Shown here one piece after another: positions 1 to 12,800 of a stretch of DNA of 64,000 nt. The DNA is taken from NCBI RefSeq assembly GCF_963675165.1, contig NC_087385.1, positions 3,782,501 to 3,846,500 on the forward strand, written 5' to 3'. Under the pieces are notes generated by a model, which saw only the letters and a list, made by a program, of their open reading frames with translations, did no database searches and was not told the DNA's origin. The position numbers and the translations under genes were made by a program. This stretch comes from Halichondria panicea. Taxonomy: Eukaryota; Porifera; Demospongiae; Suberitida; Halichondriidae. Position 1 is the stretch's first letter. Each line of letters starts with the position of its first letter.

Positions 1-876
1 GTCGCGAGTCCGCATAGTTTCGTAGCCACTTTTTGTGTCCAAAGCAAATTTTCTCATGTAGTGTGCATGATATATGTTTTATTGTAGACGATAGCCAATA
101 GTCTCCATAATAGAATGCAATTACCTCAGGTGTTGATAAATGTTGATGGCTTCAGTATAGCTGCTGTCATGGTTGTTCTTAGAGGGACGTACTGTTTGTT
201 TTCACTAATTCCCACTTCCTTCAAGTGGTAGGAAATGGTGCTTATCTAAGTTTGCATTGGTTGCTTATCTATCCAAATCCTCCTGAAGTTGTTTTAGTTT
301 TCCCATACAGAAATATTTCAGCTGATAGCAATAGGTTGTTGCCTACTTGTCCATAGTTTTGACTGTGCATGCGTGTGTGACCTATTCCTTTTATGGGGCT
401 AATTGTAAGACTGCAAAATTCATGAATAAATATAGCTCTTTAAAATTATGGCTTTATTTTTACCAACAAAATTCATGGAAACCGAACGGTATTCTTAAGC
501 AGTTGAGCCTAACACTGCAATTGGCTGAGGAAATGTGGGGAAAATAACTATGATAGTAGCTATGTCGTTTCCTTGTTTATATTCGTGTTTTAACTTCTTG
601 TTTATTCTGCAGAGACGTTGACCTTGGAGAGGAGTTATTGAAAGTGAAATATTCAGTGACAATTATTTAGAGAGATGAACTTATACATGTACCTATAGTA
701 TTTCAATTTGTATAATTACAAAAAATTAAGCAATCACGGAAATGGTTTACCGGAAATTGTCCTAAGGGTCATTATAGTAATTGTACATATACATGCAACC
801 AAAGGTTACTTTTATACGTTCATAGTGCAGTGATAGTTAAGTTTGAGCTGCTCCAAGCTAGGATTGCTGCCTGCAA
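1..876. other. 5' flank of the fusion gene, no gene seen
   Basis: AT-rich sequence with no convincing exon. A 66-codon open frame at 347-547 has no recognisable protein features and was not accepted. The stretch before 877 should hold the promoter and 5' UTR of the downstream gene, but no core promoter element stands out. Confidence 0.5.
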
Positions 877-3800
877 ATGTGGGCTGGACGAGCTAGCATC
901 ACAAGCAGCCTGTTTGCTGTGCTTCTGGGCGCTCAGCTGGTGTGTGTGACCCTAGGCCAAGTGGAGTCAACTATGAGATGGGTGAAAGCTGCAGATAACA
1001 CTGCTTTGTGCAATGACCGAACTAGAGCTGGCTTTTTCATCAGTAGGAACAGAAACAATACTGACCCACGTTCTGGAAAGTGGGTAATTTTCCTGGAGAG
1101 TGGAAGCCTGTGTTACTCTAATGATACCTGCAACAGGCGCTTCTTCAACAGTAAGGTAAATCTATTGAACGAAACATCCAGTCTATACATATAAAAGTGT
1201 TTTCTGTATTGATCAATCGCTACAGTTTGATCAGTAGCACATCAAGGTGTAGAAGGTCTAACTATGCATGTATGGGTAGCTGTATCTAAGTGGTAATAGA
1301 CCAACAATATTAACTGCATGCATGAGGTTAGTGATTTAAACGCTGCAAAGTGATGTGCATGCACTAAGATAACTACCGGCTTTTAGGCAGTATATTGATT
1401 ATATTGACACTGTATGCTTCTGGTTTTAATTAGTCTCATCCTAGCCACATGCACTTGAATTGGAATTTTGTATGAATTGACCATGGTGGCATGATTGTTG
1501 ATTCACTTATGCATTCACTCAGTGCACTGTGCACATAAGTGATAACATTGTGTATACATGGTAGCACTGCAGTATATTATTTTGAGCTAATTTTGTCGTT
1601 TCTACTGGTCGAATGACATAATTGTTATAAAAAGGTGACAGAATATTCACGTGCTGATTGACTCTTTATTTGCACATAGCTGGGTTCTAGTAGCTAGCTG
1701 ATTTCAAGGGTGCTATTGAGAAGCCACCGCACAACACTGTGTCGTCATTCCCTTTCAGATAATAACTATATCACTTTTAATTAAATGTTTTGTGTTGGTA
1801 CATAATTATAACATAGTCTAGCACTGTGCATAACATATAACCCCCCCCCCCCCACACACACACACACACACAGACACGTCGGACGTATGATGCCAGGACT
1901 CCATCAGATGCACCGAGATTTCCTCCTTTCGGTCGGTTCGACCCACAGCTGGCATGGGACAACACTGTCAACAATATCGACAGCCCAGAGGACCCGGAAA
2001 CAGTTATTAACCCCCTGATGAGCTCCATGAAATGCTTCAATACAAGCAGCCAATTTCCTGATGGCTTTGAGGTACGTCTTATGGCTTAAAAACGAGGCAG
2101 ATAATTAATTGGCACATTAATTTTAATAATTATGTGTGGTTAATGCTGAAGGCTTTTTCTAACAATTTGCCAATTCTATGTTCTCCATGCAACTTACAGT
2201 GTACATCGCAATGAATGTACATGTAGGCCTAGCAGTGTATTTACTGTACACAGTCGTGCTAACAGTTGTTGCTCATAAAAGTACTTGCGTATAACAGGTT
2301 TTCACTGCTCAACCCACACACAGATTAACGGCACTGACTTCTTTGATCGTAATGACCAATACAACAAGCTATTCCCTGCACACAACCACGTCATCATTCC
2401 CTACTGCTCCTCCGATCTGTGGCTGGGAGATGAGCAAGAAGGAACAGAATGCGACTGTTTCAATTTCACTTGCTTCGACTTTAATCCTTCTTCTGCAGGC
2501 CTTCAATTTACGTTCCGAGGGAAGAAAATATTTCAGTCGATTATCAATCAATTGGTGAATGGTCATGGTATGGGAATGGCCACAGAAATAGTGCTGTCCG
2601 GTTCGAGTGCTGGTGGTGTGGGTGTGGTCAACCACGCCCAGTGGTTGCAAAGACAGCTGCAACCAAACGCGGAACTGTTTGTCATTTTTGATTCTGCATG
2701 GTTTATCAACTTTCAAGGTAAGGTATTGTATTGTATTGAGTATTAAGTATGCAACATCTCAAGAGAGTATCCAACGTAGCATAGCCTTGCATCATACAGT
2801 AATGTGTTGATTCTGGCCTGAAATGCATGATCAATTAATGCTGTAAAGTTATTGCTGCCTCGAGGCAAGTAGCGGCTCTGGGCACTCCGATTGGTCAGTT
2901 ACCAAGCAAGAAGTCCGGTCATTTTCGATTACATCTGATGCAAGGCTATGCTACGCTCGATACTCTCTCTTTTTTGTCATGGACCTTGATAATATTGATG
3001 GTCTTCAACTCAAGCATGTGTATGGTCTATAAAGAATGTGCTTATTTTGTGGTCATTAGAAATTTGCAATGTGAGCTAGAGCACATTGTATACGCACTCT
3101 AAAGATTGTAGGATTACTGGGGCATACCTGTAGAATTGTGCAAATTACTTCCCAGCAAAGTTGTCTATAAGTAGTATGTGATGTGCTAATCAAATAAATA
3201 AACCTCCTCCAGCTATAGTTGCTTTGAAGTTGTATAATGATATTGCACACCAGGTAATCAATATTCTAGGAACTCATCATGCAAATGCTCATACGTACTC
3301 TCAGTGTGAGCTACATAGACAATCTACACAGTGTGAGCTACATAGACAATCTATACAGTGTGTGCACATCCAGTGTTCCCATATATTCACACACCACCAT
3401 TCCACACCTGCACATGCACTCTTAGACTCCATCTATCGGATATTCGATGGAACTGCCAGTCGGACAGAGTCTCGAGAGCAGAGGGAGAACAACCGTCGAC
3501 TACTCGGCATACTCAAGTCCAACGAGGCATGTAATGACACCTCTCTCGGGTTCCCCTGCTGTATCTCCGCCCACTGCATGTTCACCACGGTAAGACTCTG
3601 TGAGGTGTGTGTGGGGGGGGGGGGTTGGAGGTTAAGCATGTACGTATAGTGTTGTTCTTTAATGACCTTCCCATCATGAGACATGGTGTTTTATGCAACT
3701 GGTTACATGTTGGCTTCTCCTAAGCACGTCTGCATACCTTTGATTTGTAACTGTAGGTGCTCTGTTTGCGTATTCCTCAATCAAATTGTGAGTTATTACT

Positions 3801-6800
3801 CCCATTCAGCCTGTTAATTAGCTTCTCTGACTCCATTAGTGATGCAATCAATGCAGCCAGTAGAGGAGTTGAGCGCATGTCACTTTGTGTTCATGCAATC
3901 TGGAATCTGAGGATCCATGGAACTTTATATATACTGAGAGTTAGTTTAGCATTCCAAGCCCAATAGTTAGACACATTTTTCACAGAGCTCATCTACATGT
4001 ACATGTACATGTACATGTACATTGTACGGCTCATTAATGAGCAGATCAGGTGTTGCAAGGAAAGCTGAATATAATACCTGACTATGCCTTACTTGCTGAT
4101 ACACATACGTGTCTGCGTACAGTAGCAAAAGATGAATAGCTGAAGAACACTACATACAGTTGTTGTAGTAGTTATAGCTGGCTGTTGTGTAATTTGTGCA
4201 ATTTTGCAACACCTGTGTGGATATGTATTTAGGTGATGTATTTGACCGCACTACAAAGTAGTATCTAACCTGTTCCCTTTGCCCCAGGTGAACACCACCG
4301 GGTCCCTGCGTTACTTTCCCGAGGATGTTAGAGTGTTTGCTATCTCCAGCATCTACGACGTGTTCCTCCTCGTGCCAGCTGCTCAACAGGCGAGTGAAGA
4401 CTTGCATGTGTACTGCACTTGTGTTGAGTGCATGCGTTGCCATGGCTGCGACCAAGCTTGGATTAAAATGTATTTCTTTAAGCTGTAATACAATCAGAAA
4501 ACACTCAGGAACGGCCATATTTAACGTGTATTCCTGTGTGTATACATATACATGTAGTTTTAAGGAAATCAGATAATTCATCCAGTGTGTATTGTTTATG
4601 CGTGCAGTACTCTAACTGATTGATTATAACACTTTCACAGGTGTTCGATGAGAGCAATGAGTTGCGTCGAAACGCTTCTACTCAAAGTCTGGGCACCACA
4701 GCAGCTGACGTGGATGAAGAAGGAGTGAGTGCAGACTTTATCATCAACTTCCTGCGATTGCTCGGAGAATACGGGGGAGCCATGAACACCACCATCATCG
4801 ACTCTCTCAACCAGGTAATGGAATAACAGTAACAGTACAGCCAGCTGTATACAGCACCTTTGCAACACACACACACAAATGGGTAAACCACAATGTAAAC
4901 CCACAATGTAAACATGGACTACATGCAGGCTAGCCTTGAGTGGTTTCTTACCAAATAAAAATTGGCCAGTGTACTAACACAACGACTATAGATCTAGCTA
5001 TACAGGGTTGCAGTAATAAGGCCTACTCCACAGATGTGATATGGAGAATGATGTTATTCATGACTTGTATAGAGTAAAATCAAAATTATTGACAGCAGTG
5101 ACAGCAGTGGCGTAGAGAGCATGGAAAAAATTTAGAAGGGGAGCTGATACGCATGTGCACACATATTAAAGTGCCTGCAAGGGGGTCTTAGGGTAGTCCC
5201 CTAAAAAAATTGCATGCTCTGGTATTGATTGGTGTATTTGGTACAATTAAAAGCTTGATCTTTGATTCAATTGAGCTTGGGTAAAAAGCAAGCATGCAGT
5301 GTTAGGGGCCTGATTCCTACTTTTAGTACACCACTGGACTGGACAGTACTGCAGATGGTCTCCCATTTGAGTAACCACAATTTACTACAATAGTACATTG
5401 TGGTTTTATGCTTGCGTTCATGTGTTGCAAAGGTGCTTAAAACTGCTGTACAACTATTCTCTGAATGAATGTCGAGTGACCACCTCATTATATCAGGGTT
5501 TCAGGGAGGTAGTACATCACAACTTTTTGTGGTTTAGGTTTAGACCGCGTACGATTGTCTTTCTGCTGCTTCCTTCTTATTTACGTACGTGTGTAAAACC
5601 TTAAAGCCTGGCTAGTGCCTCGGTAACTGTATAATTATGCGTGCTATTGCAGAGCTAGCCCTTGTTGAATATTCCGTACCATGTCCGTAGTTCATTGTTA
5701 TGGCTTTAGATAGTAAGTGGTTAATCGACCATTCATACCATATACGTATCCTTGTTGCTTAGATACATGCATGTATGTCATATTGGACTCAAACTTTCGT
5801 GCAACACTTGACAATTTTGTTTACAGTGACGTGTTAGTATATGGATACGCATCGTCGATCACTCATACCCACCCTCTCTTCACAGTTTGACAATCTTGCG
5901 GTGTACCTGCCTCAGTGTATGCAGCACGTCTACCTGGCCACCTCCACTCTCAGAGGAGAACCAAATAGTGTCCTTGGCAACGATGGAATCAACATTGACC
6001 GAGATGTTCTTCAATTTCGGTAGGTGGCTGTGTTTGTTTTGGGGCATGTGATTACAGTATTAAGTTTCATGTGTACTATATAGTAGCTATAGAGCTGTAT
6101 GCTCAATCAAAACAAATAATTGTCTTTTCCCAAATTGTATGTTTTGTGAGTGTATACTCACTAGACGCCTGCTGTTACTGTTATCGATACTGCAACACTG
6201 TTTGTTTTTACTAATATTCATAGCCCTTGTGTGGCATTGTCACATGTGGGGGTGCTAGTTAACTGGCGTCTCTTAATAACATCACAAGGTGTAATGCGTA
6301 CAACGAGTCATGAATTTGTAATACGATACCCAGGCATAAAATTGGACAGCATGGAGGCTTATTTGTACACATAGTGGTCAATATAATTAGCTTGTACATG
6401 CATGTACTTTGTGCAAGGGTAATTGTTGCAGTTAATTGTTCTCAAACCTATAGTGTAAATTGTGCCACACTGCTCCACTTGTGTACACGTACATGTACAG
6501 CTCTGTTAAAACTGTATGTACCTAATGACTGTCGTCCTCACATGCAGGCACACCATTGAGCAAGGTCGCTGGAACTCATCTAACCTTGCAAACACTCCTA
6601 CTGAACGAAATCGTACCATCACCATCCAGGTCTGTGGTTTCATGACTTGTATTCATGTACACCCTATCTATTTGAACACTTGCCCTTGATCAACTTTCAC
6701 CCTGGCTAAGCGTATGAACCTGTAGTGGATATTGTACAAGTCAGTGTCTACATATGTGTGTATAATTTGCAGGCTGTTGTAGGATAATCGATATCATGTG

Positions 6801-9800
6801 TTCCCCAATTACATGCATGTACGTGTGTATACTCATGCAGGGTGCGCTGTTGGACTGGTACATGCGCATTGACAACAGCAACATCAATTCGTATCAGTAC
6901 CGTGCCACCTGTCAGGGCCCCTACTGCCACCCTGGTGTATGCCCCGATAGGCTCACCCTACTCAATGCTGGTCAAAATAACTGGCCACCTTGGTCCAAGG
7001 TCCTCATTGCCTGTCTCATTATGGGCCTCTCTGTCATCAGTCTGTTCATGAAGGTACAATACGACACTGCTTAGAGTCGGACAAACAGTAGACAAACAAA
7101 GTATAATTATGTTGCTAGCACTATTACAAATGTAATCGACATTCCTACATGATGTTGTTGCCACTGCAGATGTTGTTTGTGGTGTGGCTCTACCGTCTCG
7201 AGAGAAAGCAGGATGCATACTTGGATATTTTGGACCAGCGCCGCGGTGAGGCGGAAGAGGACGTCCTAGGAGTGAGTGGGAGGAGGCTGTTCAATATGTG
7301 TGCTGTGTACATTATGTACATACGTGTTGTTTCTAAAAGTTGTTTTATGCTGTAAGCCGATATGAGAGTTTACACTGTACAATCATAGTTAATGGTTGCA
7401 ATATCATTGCAAAATGTACAATTTTAATGCATTTTCATACACATATCCAACCCCCCTCCTACACACTCGCAGTTTCCTAGATGTGAAGAAGAAGACGCCA
7501 TCGCAGTATCCTGTCTGGACATTCACTACTCCGTGTCATTCCGAGCAAAAAAGGCAGTAAAAGACGAAAAAAAAGACCAGACAGCTCCAATTGTGCTCAA
7601 CAACATTGCCAATACATCCAGTGACTCGGATAGTGAGCCAGAAGGTACACAAAGTGGTTACATGTCATACAGTCAACACACAATACAGCGTAATAATGCA
7701 TGTATACAGTCGATTATTTGAACCCCGATCATCCGAATTCTCGGTTATCTGATGAAAGATTCGGCCAAAATTCATAGCAAACACCTACTCACACATGTAT
7801 GCGCATAAGTGTCCACGTGGTTAAAAGCTTTTTGCGTTGCTGATTAGCAGAAGCAGACTAACACTTCAGATTATCCTAACAGTATAGCTTGCTACCTTGT
7901 TCTGTCCACTGATGCATGTCCAAGACTAGTAAATTTGTAAAAGCTCTGGACATCGTCTGCTGATTTTACATGCAGAGGCTACTTGAATTATCGATGGGCG
8001 TGGCTCATTTAGAGTCATTCTGGTATCTAAATATTTTGGATGAGGTGGGGACACCAGGTGTTTGGATAATCAAGGCTCAACTGTAGTGACTATCCTAAAT
8101 CGGAATGACTGTTATTTTGTGTTAATTAATTTACTCTCTTAGTCTCTCTAGCCGGCTATAGTGCATACTAGCTATAGTCTTACAATTGCTGAAAACTCTT
8201 CCTGCATGACTTGTTCTTGTATTACGACATATTACCATGGTTACTTCCTCCCCACAGAGTCAAGTCGCTCATCACGCTTGTTTAGCCTCTCAGGGGCCAG
8301 CATCAGACGCAGTGGGCGTCATAAGACCACACGAAACCGTGCCTCTGCTCTGCTTCGACGCACATCTCACTTTGTGCTCCCTGAAACTTCTCGGAGGAAA
8401 AGATCCAATGCTGTGAGTACTGAACTATCACAGTAACACTATAGATCTTGGTGTTTGTGTATTGTTTTTGACCCTTGTCGTAGCAAACAGTGCATAAGCA
8501 CCGTCAGTCATGACTGCTCTTTTCTTTTAAAATTCTCCAGCTGCTTATTCTCCTCACGTTAATGTTTTGCTATACGTAAGAAATGTGTTTTAATGTGTCG
8601 TTCGTCTCCACTGCATGCACAGGACCTGAAGAGACATAAGTTCTCCAAGAAAGGATCAGTGCCTCCTCACCTTGCCGGGAAGAGTATCCCTCCAGTGTGC
8701 TCAGACTCTCAGGTAACTTAAGTGTGGCTGTACTGTAAGCATGCATACAATAAGCAGCTAGGCTCAGCACAGACTCTCAGGTAACCAAGTGTGGCTGTAC
8801 TGTAAGCATGCATACAATGCGCAGCTAGCTAGGCTCAGCACAGACTCTCAGGTAACTTAAGTGTGGCTGTACTGTAAGCATGCATACAATAAGCAGCTAG
8901 CTAGGCTCAGCACAGACTCTCAGGTAACCAACGTGTGGCTGTACTGTAAGCATGCATACAATAAGCAGCTAGGCTCAAAGGTTGAGCACAGACTCTCAGG
9001 TAACCAACGTGTGGCTGTACTGTAAGCTGCTAGTGTGCTCTAAGGTTGACGTTGTACACGTAAATGGCCACGTTTGGCCCCACCCATAAACAGCATTCAT
9101 AGTTTTTAAATTCCACTATGTGATGAATGTAACTGATACATGACACGTACGGTTAGGCTCAAAAGCGATTGAGTAAACCCAGTAAAGCCTCGATTTCTCC
9201 CCACCCAGACGCCTGAGGCTGCATGCATGCATGAGGTTGAGGTAGAGAAGGAAGTGTTCGGCTATCGAAAGAAGAAAATTTTGAAAGCCGTCTCAGTCTA
9301 TTTCAACCCCGGGGAAATGATTGGTGTGATGGGTCCTTCTGGATGTGGCAAGACCACTTTCCTCGACCTCATGACTGGCCGAAGGAAGACAGGAACTTTT
9401 CAGGTGTTGTACAAGTGTGATAGTAAAGGTTGATACGTACAATCAGGTGTACGTATTAAGTGTATTCATGCATGTATGTACAGATACATGTACGTGTATA
9501 CATGCATGTAGTACAGATACATTGTACGTGTATCAGCCATGTATCTGTAATCTATCTTCATTTGTGTCACGTACTGTCCAATGCACTACAAAGCACTGTA
9601 CGACACAATTAACCCACCCTCAGGGGGAGATCTACGTGAACGGCATTCCAATGGATGAGATTCGTGACTGGTATGTGGCTAATACTGGGTACGTCCTCCA
9701 GTTGGCCACACCTTATTACGAAGAGCTCACTGTGAGAGAAAACTTGACACTGGCCGCTCAGATGAAGCTACCCAAGACGTTCACACTCAAAGAGAAGTTT

Positions 9801-12800
9801 GAGAGGATAGAACAAGTAGTGGAAGTGGTGAGTGACATTCAGTTGTTACACGGAAAGTAGTAGCAAATTAATGTACGTACGTACATACGTACAGTGTTGA
9901 AAACCTATAAGTGTAGAACCTTCTGTTTGTATGTATATGTATATTGTAGTCGTGGCAATACTAATACTGTGCAACTACGAAGTTGCATACATTTTTACAT
10001 ACATGTACAATAAAGGTTACCATGTGTGTATGCTTGAGCACTAGTGACTTTTGTTTGTCGTTACTTCAGACTGGACTAACCAAGCTAGCTGAAACAGTGG
10101 TGGGTGGAGCTACCGGTCCCGGTCTCAGTGGTGGCCAGAAAAGACGACTTGCTGTTGCCCTACAGCTGTTGAAAATGCCCAGTATTATCTTTTTGGATGA
10201 ACCAACATCGGGTTAGTCCAGTATTTTTGACAGTACGATATCTAGATGTATAGCTTTGTACTGATGGCGTGATATAATATTGTTTGTGTTCCGACACAGG
10301 TCTCGATGCCACCGGTTCATTTGAACTCCTCTCTCACCTGAACAAGCTGGCTGACTCCAACCGCACAGTGGTCCTCACTATCCATCAGCCACGACTCGAG
10401 ATATTCCACATGTTCGACAGACTAGTACTGCTCTCAGACGGAAAGGTGAGTGTGCACAGCAGCTAGTATGGACAGTCAAAATAAGTTTCAAGCAAACGTT
10501 TGGTAAAGATCATTAATGTAATTATGCCTCGGTGCGCATGCGCAAGCGAGGTATACGGTAGTGTGTTTGTGTGTCTGTGTGTCTGTGTGTGTAGACTGCT
10601 ACAGCTGCTCAAGGATGAATCAAGTGCAAGTAAGAGTTTCTATAGGCTTCTAGTCATGTTTACTTGAATTTTAATTCGTGGATTTGCAAAATAATGCTTC
10701 GTTCTCGAGTTATGCCTAGTTTTGCTTACTTGGAATGCCATTGCAGCCTTTTCAGAAGAGCACGTAGCCAAACTTGTTTACCGAGTGTTGCTACTCTACT
10801 TAGTAGTTAGCTCTGCACTAGAACGCTAGCTATTGGTAGCTGCAAGAGTGAGAAGAGAGCTGCAAGGCTCTGCTATTATGCAGCCATTAATTTTAGACTT
10901 GAATTTTTGGCATCGATCATTTTTAACAACAATCATGGTCGATCATTACCCACTCTCAGAGTTTTTGCATGCAGCAAAATTAATTGTGTATAAAAGCTAT
11001 TAGTAGCTTTATGTTATGTAGCTTTGGCATCTCCACCGAGGCATCAGCACCTTTGGTGCTTTCATTCATTATAGATAGTTGATATGTCAGATTAGATCCT
11101 TGTGCTTCAGTTACTGAACTCGTGTGTGTTTAATGACTCACTAAGATTTGTGTGTGTGACAGAGTCACATGATAGTTCCCCTCCCCCCAGGTTGCCTACC
11201 ACGGAGCCCCTGAGAAGGCCTACGAAGTGTTCGTCAATGCCTTGACTGCACGCTACCTGGAACAAGGTCTGGTCATCCCTGAGCTGGAGGACCACAATCC
11301 TGCAGGTTAGCGACATGCAGCATAATATATGTAGTCTAACTTCTTCCTCGTTTTCATCTGTGTGTGTGTACTACTGTTCCAACTCAAATAATCAGGATAT
11401 TATAGTTGATACTTAGCGTAATTAGTTATAGTTAATGCTCTACTGTTTCTTTAATTTGCTGTTTATCCTTGCATGCACTATATACGTACGTACACCAGAT
11501 AAACATGTTTATAACCCTCAGCGCTGCTTATAGGATATCGATACTAGCTACACTTAATACAATACAGTGTGTGTGCTACACGGTACAGTTTCTAACTCTA
11601 ATCCGCCTCTTTTTTGGTACGATATCTAGATGTTATCATGGACATGTTGGGAAACCAGAAGATGAGACAGATAATCACCGATCACTACCAAATGTCAGAT
11701 GAGCCACGGCTTGTGAAGAGGGCTATCACTGCAGCAAGGTACACATGTAATTCAGAATCTTGCTTTGACATGTACATGTACATCAAAATTAATGAGTGCA
11801 TTTTCTACGCTTTATTCAAAATGTGTACAGTCTACAAAATGCTTTAGACATTGCTCCTTCTTCACATGCAGATGGAAGGAGTACAGCACTTCAATAAACT
11901 CTCTAGACACTATCTCGAATACTTTCTCCTACGCTCTGTTTGGTTCTAAGAAGGTTGCCAGGAGGCAGGCAGACCTGTTCACACGAATGGCCACTCTTGA
12001 GGCTCGAGGATCCAAGAGAGGCTTTGTTTTCTTCCTACCTTTTATGTTCTTTGCTTTTGGATTTGTACTCGGTGAGTTGCACCTTATATTGTTCTAACGT
12101 GCCTGGAATTCAATAAAACCATTGCTGAATGTATGAAAGTATTTAGTGAATCTTGACTATGGCTAGAGCTATAGTACAATGTATCGCAGCTGAGTCGATC
12201 ACTACAAGTATACAGTAGACAGTCTTTCATAATATAACACACAATGGGATTTTTATGACCTGGATTACTCTCTCTTAGGAACTGTATACCTTCAACAGTT
12301 GGAACCTCTGTATATCATCTCTGGAGTGTGTGTGTTCTCTGTGGCCAGTGGACTGTTCATGTTCCCAGCTATGTACCCCTATTACCAGAGAGCACTTCAG
12401 GTATGTGTTGTGTGTGCAGTGATGGGGTGGTATGTGTGTGTGTGCGCTGATGAGGTGGTGTGTGTGCGGTGATGGGGTGGTGTGTGTGTGCGGTGATGGG
12501 GTGGTGTGTGTGCGGTGATGAGGTGGTGTGTGTGTGTGGTGATGAGGTGGTGTGTGTGCGGTGATGGGGTGGTATGTGTGTGTGTGCGGTGATGAGGTGG
12601 TGTGTGTGCGGTGATGGGGTGGTGTGTGTGTGCGGTGATGAGGTGGTGTGTGTGCGGTGATGAGGTGGTGTGTGTGTGATGATGAGGTGATGTGTGTGTG
12701 CGGTGATGGGGTGGTGTGTGTGCGGTGATGAGGTGGTGTGTGTGCGGTGATGAGGTGGTGTGTGTGCGGTGATGAGGTGGTGTGTGTGCGGTGATGGGGT

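Noticed and set aside
347-547. 66-codon plus-strand open frame upstream of the fusion gene
   Set aside because: No signal peptide, domain or splice support, and AT-rich composition like the flanks.
3972-4022. ACATGT repeat as a regulatory element
   Set aside because: A short palindromic microsatellite in an intron; the same TACATG-type tract occurs all over the window.
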